In this document: piece by piece, positions 6,377 through 10,877 of the stretch
Layout: the number at the start of each line of letters is the position of its first letter
How positions within the stretch are numbered: position 1 is the stretch's first letter
Source: CAZTXD01 sp964617995
Lineage (GTDB): Bacteria > Actinomycetota > Acidimicrobiia > Spongiisociales > ZC4RG35
Length of the DNA: 10,877 bases
Assembly: GCA_964617995.1 (NCBI GenBank)
Contig: CAZTXD010000127.1
Coordinates: forward strand, 1 to 10,877
Reading direction: 5' to 3'
Notes under the pieces: generated by a model
Databases searched by the model: none
Told to the model about the DNA's origin: nothing
The model's input: only the letters and a program-made list of their open reading frames with translations
Program-made: the position numbers and the translations under genes

Positions 6377-7497
6377 GCGAGATCGACGTCGGCGAACTGG
6401 TCACCATCGACCAGGTGATGGCCCGGGCCGAGGAGATGCTGGATCCGGGACCACACGGCTGGGCGGAGGCAGGAGCAGGTGAAGAGATCACCCTCACCCG
6501 TAACCGGGTGGCCCTGAACGGGCTGGCTCTCGTTCCCAGGATGGGGCGAGACGTGTCCGCGGTCGACACCCGGACCACCTTCGCCGACGTGCCACTCGCC
6601 ATGCCCGTGCTGCTGGCTCCCATCGGGGCATTGGCCCTCTACGACCCGGCGGATGCCCTCGCGGCGGCGGAAGCAGCCGCGGCGAAATCCATCTCCGCCT
6701 TCTGCTCGCTTATCACCACCGCCCGGTGGGAGGAGGTGGCGGGCACCAGCCCGGAGCGTCACTTCTTCCAGCTCTACGCCCTGGGTGACCGGGAATGGAT
6801 GAAGGCGATACTGTCGGACGTCGCCGGGATGGGCTTCGCCGGCCTGTGCATCACTATGGACGCTCCGGTCATAGGGCGGAGGGACCGCAGCCTCGTCGAC
6901 GGGTTCACGTGGGGTACCCCACCCGAGGGAACGGTCGATCTGGGCCGTTGGGACGGCGCCTATCGGGCACGATTCGACTGGTCGGAGCTCGAGTGGGTGT
7001 GCCACCAAACCGACATGCCGGTGATCGTCAAGGGAGTGATGACCCCCAACGACGCCATTCGTGCCACCGAGTGCGGTGCCCGGGCCGTCTACGTGTCCAA
7101 CCACGGGGGACGAATGGTCGATCACGGGATCAGCACGATCGAGGTGCTCCAGGAGATCGTCGAGGCCGTACCCGACGCCGTCGACGTCGCCGTCGACAGT
7201 GGATTCACGCGGGGCGCCGAAGTATGCAAGGCGATCGCGCTGGGAGCCAAGGCAGTGGGGCTCGGACGCCTGCAATGCTGGGCCCTCGCCGTGGGGAGCA
7301 CGGCCGGTCTCGTTCGCGTCCTCGAGATCCTCGCCGAGGAGCTCCGCGTGACCATGGCGAACCTCGGGTGCCGGGATGTGAACGAAGTGACCGCAGACCT
7401 GGTCCGATGGTCGATCCCGGTGTCACCACCGCCGATGCCTAGGCACTCAGGTCGTCGTCGAGTCCGAAACGAACCGCCAGTTCCCGGAGCTGGGTGA
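6373..7497 (+). CDS. FMN-dependent 2-hydroxyacid dehydrogenase/oxidase (glycolate oxidase / LldD family)
   Basis: A 374-residue FMN TIM-barrel enzyme oxidising an (S)-2-hydroxyacid to a 2-oxoacid. Family positions by motif: A-P-I-G at 82-85, Q133 and Y135 (F-F-Q-L-Y), T161 and D163 (I-T-M-D), R170, K220 (V-I-V-K), active-site H244-G-G-R247, D275 and R280 (V-D-S-G-F-T-R), and G298-R299. These cover FMN phosphate binding and the His/Asp/Arg catalytic set. The N-terminal Tyr that binds the substrate carboxylate (Tyr24 of spinach glycolate oxidase) aligns with Trp30. There is no predicted membrane anchor. The ATG overlaps the preceding stop (ATGA), so this is the third gene of the operon. The last roughly 24 residues (Pro/Arg rich) run 59 bases into the convergent Ldh2 gene and look non-conserved. 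Whether it uses oxygen or an electron carrier cannot be read from sequence. Confidence 0.93.
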   Translation: MSEIDVGELVTIDQVMARAEEMLDPGPHGWAEAGAGEEITLTRNRVALNGLALVPRMGRDVSAVDTRTTFADVPLAMPVLLAPIGALALYDPADALAAAEAAAAKSISAFCSLITTARWEEVAGTSPERHFFQLYALGDREWMKAILSDVAGMGFAGLCITMDAPVIGRRDRSLVDGFTWGTPPEGTVDLGRWDGAYRARFDWSELEWVCHQTDMPVIVKGVMTPNDAIRATECGARAVYVSNHGGRMVDHGISTIEVLQEIVEAVPDAVDVAVDSGFTRGAEVCKAIALGAKAVGLGRLQCWALAVGSTAGLVRVLEILAEELRVTMANLGCRDVNEVTADLVRWSIPVSPPPMPRHSGRRRVRNEPPVPGAG

Positions 7498-8479
7498 GGA
7501 GTGCCTCGGGTACGGGGATGCCGTGATCGAGCTGCTCTGTCCTCCGACGGCCGGCGTCCTCGCCGGGGATACGCACCGCTCCCGGAGGGCCTGCGGCCCG
7601 CATGTCGCGGAGGTGGCCGTCGACGGCGTCCTTGTACTCTTCGAGGTCGCGGAATAGGTCGGGACGCATCACGAATATCGCCTGGCCCGTGTTGGCCGGT
7701 ACATCCGGCACGGCCCGGTGATCTATGACCTCGGAGGCGAAGGCGGCCCCGTTGAGCGTCCCCGCCAACAAGCCGAGAGCCATGTTCAACCCTGATCCCT
7801 TGTAGCCGCCGATGGGCAGTAGGAAACCCTCATCGGCCCGGTGCGGATCAGTGATCGGATTCCCCTCGGTGTCGACCACCCAGCCCTCCGGCATCGCTTC
7901 ACCTCTCTGGGCGAGCACCTTTATCGTGCCATGAGACGTCACGGTCGTAGCGATGTCGAGCTGAAGACCGGGCTCGTGACCGGCCGGAATGGCGATGGAG
8001 ATGGGGTTGGTTCCCAACAGTCGCTCCTGGCCGCCCCACGGCGGCATCACGTTGGCGCTGGCCACTGCCGTGTAGAGGGCTATCAGGTCGTGTCGCACGG
8101 CCATGTCCGTGTAGACGCCGGCAGCTCCAGCGTGGTTCGAGTGGACCGTTCCCACCCAGGCCATCCCGGTCGTCTTCGCCTTCTCGACGGCGGTGTCCAC
8201 GGCCAGTGTCATCACCACCTGGCCCAGCCCGTTGTCGCCGTCCACCAGCGCAGCGACGGGCGTCGACCGCCGGACCTCGATGGCCGGCCGGAGGTTGATC
8301 CCTCCCCGTTCGATGCGGGTCACGTACTGGGGGACCCTGATCAAGCCGTGGCCGGTGCGTCCCCGGAGGTCGCCTTCGAGAAGACGCGAGGCGGTGGTGT
8401 CGGCGTGTTCGGCTTCCACGTCGATACGCATGAACAGGTCGACGACGAAGCGGTGGAGGCGGGAGTGCTCGAATCTCAC
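7439..8479 (-). CDS. Ldh2-family NAD(P)-dependent malate/L-lactate/sulfolactate-type dehydrogenase
   Basis: A 346-residue member of the Ldh2/MDH2/YlbC/AllD fold, unrelated to Rossmann dehydrogenases. Motifs: R-T-G-H44-G-x-x-R48 near the N-terminus (usually S-H-G), S-N-H116-A-G-A-A-G-V-Y, G156-T-N-P-I, the D-I-A-T-T segment around 175, and G-G-Y-K227-G-S-G-L. The conserved His and Asp are the catalytic and substrate-binding residues in relatives. The family reduces or oxidises 2-oxo/2-hydroxy acids: malate, ureidoglycolate, (R)-sulfolactate, 2,3-diketogulonate. The start is GTG at 8477-8479, which overlaps the cupin stop as GTGA and gives a full-length N-terminus; an in-frame extension upstream is only the cupin gene read in another frame. 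It is the last gene of its operon, and its 3' end overlaps the FMN enzyme gene by 59 bases, tail to tail. Confidence 0.92.
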   Translation of the reverse strand: MRFEHSRLHRFVVDLFMRIDVEAEHADTTASRLLEGDLRGRTGHGLIRVPQYVTRIERGGINLRPAIEVRRSTPVAALVDGDNGLGQVVMTLAVDTAVEKAKTTGMAWVGTVHSNHAGAAGVYTDMAVRHDLIALYTAVASANVMPPWGGQERLLGTNPISIAIPAGHEPGLQLDIATTVTSHGTIKVLAQRGEAMPEGWVVDTEGNPITDPHRADEGFLLPIGGYKGSGLNMALGLLAGTLNGAAFASEVIDHRAVPDVPANTGQAIFVMRPDLFRDLEEYKDAVDGHLRDMRAAGPPGAVRIPGEDAGRRRTEQLDHGIPVPEALLTQLRELAVRFGLDDDLSA

Positions 8480-8859
8480 CGCTGGAACTGCTCGACGGTC
8501 TCGCCCGTGTCGGCGAAGGTGCGGGTCACCTCGGTGCTCCCATAGACCCACAGGATCCGCATCCGCGTGCTCCCGGTGTTGATGAAGCGGTGGAGCTCCC
8601 CAGGAGCGATCAGGGTCGTGTCGTAGGGACGGGCCGGCACCTCCTCGCCGTTGAGCACGGCCCGGCCCTCGCCTTCGAGGACGGTCACTTGTTCGATGGT
8701 GTTGTGACTGTGCAGGCGGATGCTGGTTCCCGGGGGAAAGGTGGTCACGCCCATGCTGAAACCCTGGCCGTCGAGCAGCTCCGGTGTGAGCCTGACGCTC
8801 TCGATCCCGTCCCCTCGCGCCACCGGGACGGCCTCGTCGAATCGGATCAGCTGCGCCAT
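8476..8859 (-). CDS. Small single-domain cupin protein
   Basis: A 127-residue single cupin barrel. Motif 1 reads G44 ... H50-S-H52 ... E56 ... G62, and motif 2 reads P86-G-E-L-H90 ... N94. The three His and one Glu that bind a divalent metal are therefore all present, and a metal-bound cupin is expected. Small cupins of this type may be isomerases, lyases, dioxygenases or ligand-binding helpers in sugar-acid catabolism; sequence alone does not say which. The ATG at 8859 is preceded by AGGTGA five bases upstream. The gene lies 10 bases after the SDR stop and overlaps the Ldh2 start by 4 bases (GTGA), so all are one transcript. Its position between two dehydrogenases suggests it works on the product of one and the substrate of the other, for example as an isomerase; this is inference. 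Confidence 0.9.
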   Translation of the reverse strand: MAQLIRFDEAVPVARGDGIESVRLTPELLDGQGFSMGVTTFPPGTSIRLHSHNTIEQVTVLEGEGRAVLNGEEVPARPYDTTLIAPGELHRFINTGSTRMRILWVYGSTEVTRTFADTGETVEQFQR

Positions 8860-8869
8860 CGTTCACCTC

Positions 8870-9613
8870 TCATGCCATGAACCTACCGCCGTTGACCGAG
8901 ACGGTCTGCCCGGTCATGAATCCGGCCGCATCCGACGCCAGGAAAGCGATCCACGCGGCCACCTCCTCGGGTGTCTGATACCTCCCCAGTGGTATGGACT
9001 CGGCCGTCTCCCTCATCTCGTGCTCGTCGCGAAGACGCGTGATCCGTTCGGTCGCCACCGCCGACGGGGCGATGGCATTGACGGTGATCCCCTCCTCCGC
9101 CAGCTCCGCCGCCAGCATACGTGTGAGGGAGTGAACACCGGCCTTGGCCGCCGCGTAGGGCGGCGAGGTCTGCCAGCCGACGGTCTGACCGGCCAGGGAT
9201 CCGACGTTGATGATCCGGCCCCGATCCGATCTGCGCAGCAGAGGAAGCACCGCCTTCGTGACGATGAAGACAGACCCGAGGTTGAGGGCCAGCGTCCGAT
9301 CCCATTCTCCGAGCGTCACCTCTTCGATGCTGCGCCGGGTAGGGAACCCTCCGGCATTGTTCACCAGCACGTCGACGCGGCCCGCCTCCCTTCCGATCCT
9401 GTCGGCCGCGAAGGTCACGTCGTCCATGGACGTAACGTCGCATCGGATGAACCGAGAGCGATCTGACCCCGCCGCGTTCGCCTCGCCTCGCTCCGTGTCG
9501 ATGTCGAGGAGATAGACCACATCTCCTTCGCCGGCGAGGGTTCCGGCCACCGCAGCCCCGATTCCCCAGGCCGCTCCCGTCACCACCGCGACCCGCTCCC
9601 CATCGCCGCTCAC
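8870..9613 (-). CDS. Classical short-chain dehydrogenase/reductase (FabG-like SDR)
   Basis: A 247-residue classical SDR. The cofactor loop is T12-G-A-A-W-G-I-G19; Asp37 at the end of strand 2 points to NAD(H) preference; N85-N-A-G is present. The catalytic set is Asn111, Ser139, Tyr153 and Lys157 (Y-A-A-A-K), all intact. The C-terminus G-Q-T-V-S-V-N-G-G is the usual family ending. Such enzymes oxidise secondary alcohols of sugars, sugar acids and hydroxyacids, or reduce 3-oxoacyl groups; the context favours a polyol or hydroxyacid. The start is GTG at 9611-9613, overlapping the stop of the TRAP-like gene as GTGA, with only a weak GGTGAG upstream. Translation is therefore probably coupled to that of the binding protein, so the two should be made in related amounts. 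Confidence 0.93.
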   Translation of the reverse strand: MSGDGERVAVVTGAAWGIGAAVAGTLAGEGDVVYLLDIDTERGEANAAGSDRSRFIRCDVTSMDDVTFAADRIGREAGRVDVLVNNAGGFPTRRSIEEVTLGEWDRTLALNLGSVFIVTKAVLPLLRRSDRGRIINVGSLAGQTVGWQTSPPYAAAKAGVHSLTRMLAAELAEEGITVNAIAPSAVATERITRLRDEHEMRETAESIPLGRYQTPEEVAAWIAFLASDAAGFMTGQTVSVNGGRFMA

Positions 9614-10530
9614 GATCTCACCAGGTCGAGCAGGTCGCCGGGCACCAACGTCGCCGCCAGTTCGATTGCCGGTGCCGATGCCGTCACGAACGCCTCACGG
9701 GCTTCGGGCTCGAGATCGACGAACTCGATTCCATGTCCCTCCAGACGTATGCGCAGATCTTGCTCCAGAGCAGCAGCCCGCACCCTCTGCGCATCCACGG
9801 CAGACCGCGCAGCCTCCCTCACCATCGCCTCCAGATCGGACGGCAGCGACTCCACCATCGACCGGTTCGCCCACAGGCCCCTGGCTCCGTAGAGGTGACC
9901 GGTCATCGTCACGTATGGATGGACGGCGTCCACGCCGTAGGCGACGGTGTTGGCGAGGGGGTTCTCCTGGGCGTCGACCTGCAGGCCCGAGATCAAGCGA
10001 ATCGCCTCGCTCAGCTCCACGGCCACCGGCGTGGCACCCCAGGCAGTGATCAGCGCTTCGTGGATGGCATTGGGCTGCATCCTCACCGTCATCCCGTGGC
10101 AGTCCTCCGGCGAGCGGACCCTTCGCAGCCGATTGGTGAAGTGGCGGAAGCCGTTGTCCCAAAAGCCCAGGACCTCGAAGGGGGTGGCCGCTCGCACCGC
10201 CTCGGACAGCCGTTCCCCCAGCGGTCCGTCCAGCGCCCGGTGAGCGTGCGCGAGGTCCTCGAAGAGGAACGGCGTCTCGAGCACGTCGAGAGCCGGAACC
10301 CGCTCGCCGAGATAGCTGGAGGAGAAATAGCACAGGAACATCTCGCCCGCCTCGACCAGGTCGAACAGGTCGGTGTTGGGACGTCCCTCGTCCATGATGT
10401 TCCAGGTGACCCGCACCTGGACCTCGCCTCCCGACCAGGTCTCGATCAGATCGCCAAACGTCGCCAGCCCGTGCCCATGGGCACTCTGACGGGGGCCGTA
10501 GCCGCCGATCCACAGCTCTGTTGCTGACAT
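9610..10530 (-). CDS. DctP-like TRAP-type solute-binding protein without a signal peptide
   Basis: A 306-residue protein of the DctP/YiaO TRAP binding-protein family. Visible family features: L-E-T-P-F-L-F at about 84-90, G-F-R-H-F-T-N at 127-133, P-E-D-x-x-G-M-T-V-R150 (the Arg that clamps a substrate carboxylate), W-G-A-T-P-V at 164-169, and V-D-A-Q-E-N-P at 185-191. It starts directly with the first strand of the mature fold (M-S-A-T-E-L-W-I-G-G). There is no hydrophobic leader, lipobox or twin-Arg motif, and reading upstream in frame gives no start codon and only polar residues. As encoded it would remain in the cytoplasm. No DctQ or DctM membrane subunit is in the window. The ATG has no close Shine-Dalgarno but overlaps the stop of a short upstream frame. 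It leads the SDR-cupin-Ldh2 operon. The family call is firm; a transport role is doubtful. Confidence 0.9.
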   Translation of the reverse strand: MSATELWIGGYGPRQSAHGHGLATFGDLIETWSGGEVQVRVTWNIMDEGRPNTDLFDLVEAGEMFLCYFSSSYLGERVPALDVLETPFLFEDLAHAHRALDGPLGERLSEAVRAATPFEVLGFWDNGFRHFTNRLRRVRSPEDCHGMTVRMQPNAIHEALITAWGATPVAVELSEAIRLISGLQVDAQENPLANTVAYGVDAVHPYVTMTGHLYGARGLWANRSMVESLPSDLEAMVREAARSAVDAQRVRAAALEQDLRIRLEGHGIEFVDLEPEAREAFVTASAPAIELAATLVPGDLLDLVRS

Positions 10531-10565
10531 CAGTCCGGTGAGAACCTCGAGTTGGGACGATCCAT
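10530..10565 (-). other. Possible 11-codon leader ORF ending on the dctP-like start codon
   Basis: On the minus strand an ATG (complement of 10563-10565) opens an 11-residue frame, M-D-R-P-N-S-R-F-S-P-D. Its TGA shares one base with the ATG of the binding-protein gene (TGATG). A -10-like TACGAT (complement of 10571-10576) ends five bases before this ATG, close to the spacing of leaderless actinobacterial transcripts. That would allow leaderless initiation followed by termination-reinitiation, which would explain the missing Shine-Dalgarno of the main gene. The frame is too short to be supported by coding statistics. Confidence 0.3.
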
Positions 10566-10589
10566 TCTGGATCGTATAGGATGCAGAAT
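10564..10589. promoter_or_regulatory. 26-bp near-perfect palindromic operator candidate in a divergent promoter
   Basis: The outer arms ATTCTG (10564-10569) and CAGAAT (10584-10589) are perfect inverted repeats. The centre ATCGTATAGGAT (10571-10582) is symmetric at five of six pairs. Over the whole element 11 of 13 pairs match. The centre resembles the AT-n-GTATAC-n-AT operator type bound by FCD/GntR proteins. TAGGAT (10577-10582) is a -10-like element for the HMGL-like gene and TACGAT (complement of 10571-10576) one for the dctP-like operon, so a bound dimer would block both. It is not a terminator: it lies between the starts of two divergent genes. Confidence 0.65.
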
Positions 10590-10607
10590 CAATCGTCGAA
10601 TGGGCGG

Positions 10608-10613
10608 AAGGAG
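10608..10613 (+). promoter_or_regulatory. Ribosome binding site of the HMGL-like gene
   Basis: AAGGAG lies 5 bases before the ATG at 10619. The nearer ATG at 10614 is in another frame and stops after two codons. Confidence 0.75.
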
Positions 10614-10618
10614 ATGTT

Positions 10619-10877
10619 ATGACCCAGGAACCTTGGAAGAGTGACCTGTGGTTCTCGAGCCCGTGGAACTATCTCCCGGAGGTCACCAGGGACTTCGCCT
10701 TCCCGGACCAGGTGCAGATCCACGACGTGACCCTGCGCGATGGCGAGCAGCAAGCGGGAGTGGAGTTCACCGCCGATGACAAGGTGAGGATCGGCGAGGC
10801 CCTGGCGGAGTCGGGAATACATCGGATCGAAGCCGGTCTGCCGGCGGTGTCCCCGGCCGACAAGGAGGCCATCGAGC
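10619..10877 (+). CDS. HMGL-like / 2-isopropylmalate synthase superfamily enzyme (5' end only)
   Basis: The first 86 residues of a TIM-barrel enzyme of the HMG-CoA lyase/isopropylmalate synthase/homocitrate synthase superfamily; the gene continues past the window edge. The signature at barrel strand 1 reads I34-H-D36-V-T-L-R40-D41-G-E-Q-Q. Here Arg40 is the catalytic arginine and Asp41 the metal ligand, and Glu71 in R-I-E-A-G matches the next conserved acid of the superfamily. About 30 residues come before the barrel, with an aromatic stretch W-F-S-S-P-W-N-Y-L-P-E-V that ordinary LeuA starts lack. The enzyme either joins an acyl-CoA to a 2-oxoacid or cleaves a 3-hydroxy acid or its CoA ester. 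The context, a catabolic locus without other leucine genes, argues against plain LeuA but does not prove it. It is divergent from the dctP-like operon through the 26-bp palindrome. Confidence 0.88.
   Translation, partial: MTQEPWKSDLWFSSPWNYLPEVTRDFAFPDQVQIHDVTLRDGEQQAGVEFTADDKVRIGEALAESGIHRIEAGLPAVSPADKEAIE

Noticed and set aside
8480..8866. Fusion of cupin-region sequence to the Ldh2 enzyme (475-residue version)
   Set aside because: The extension is the cupin gene in another frame. A GTG overlapping the cupin stop gives a full-length Ldh2 protein.
1..10877. tRNA, rRNA, CRISPR arrays, insertion sequences, long direct repeats, attachment sites
   Set aside because: Looked for by eye on both strands; coding and short promoter gaps account for the sequence, and none of these were seen.

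Overview
The window is GC-rich, densely packed bacterial DNA with strong G/C preference at third codon positions. It uses GTG as well as ATG starts and has several 4-base stop/start overlaps. This fits an uncultured high-GC bacterium, most likely an actinobacterium (Acidimicrobiia-like lineages carry many such catabolic clusters). That placement is inferred from style only; there is no rRNA or marker gene. I see no tRNA, rRNA, CRISPR array, insertion sequence or phage gene.

Layout, left to right. (1) 1-1312, plus strand: the 3' end of a carbohydrate-type ABC transporter permease, overlapped by a D-2-hydroxyacid dehydrogenase. (2) 1323-2546, minus strand: an M24 metallopeptidase-family protein, divergent from (3) a GntR/FCD regulator at 2710-3378. 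(4) 3428-4201, minus strand: an HpcH/HpaI-type aldolase, divergent from (5) a three-gene plus-strand operon at 4336-7497: an ACMSD-like amidohydrolase, a Gfo/Idh/MocA oxidoreductase and an FMN-dependent 2-hydroxyacid dehydrogenase. (6) 7439-10530, minus strand: a four-gene operon transcribed as DctP-like TRAP solute-binding protein, SDR dehydrogenase, small cupin, Ldh2-family dehydrogenase. (7) From 10619, plus strand: the start of an HMGL/isopropylmalate-synthase-like TIM-barrel enzyme, divergent from operon 6.

Taken together this looks like a catabolic locus for a small organic acid or sugar acid. It holds two kinds of uptake component (ABC and TRAP), an FCD regulator (a family that usually senses organic acids), and three unrelated families of 2-hydroxyacid dehydrogenase (NAD Rossmann, FMN, Ldh2). 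It also holds two sugar/alcohol-type oxidoreductases, a hydrolase/decarboxylase/hydratase, a retro-aldol enzyme expected to give pyruvate or an analogue, and an acyl-CoA-type carbon-carbon enzyme. The substrate cannot be named from sequence alone.

The most interesting parts are these. The TRAP binding protein begins at its mature domain with no signal peptide, has no TRAP membrane subunits beside it, and is translationally coupled to three cytoplasmic enzymes. A 26-bp near-perfect palindrome sits between that operon and the HMGL-like gene and overlaps -10-like elements in both directions; weaker relatives lie in the other two divergent intergenic regions, suggesting one regulon. An 11-codon open frame that may be leaderless ends on the dctP start codon. 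A strong 20-nt inverted repeat lies in the probable 5' UTR of the amidohydrolase operon. The FMN enzyme carries Trp where the family's first substrate-binding Tyr is expected.
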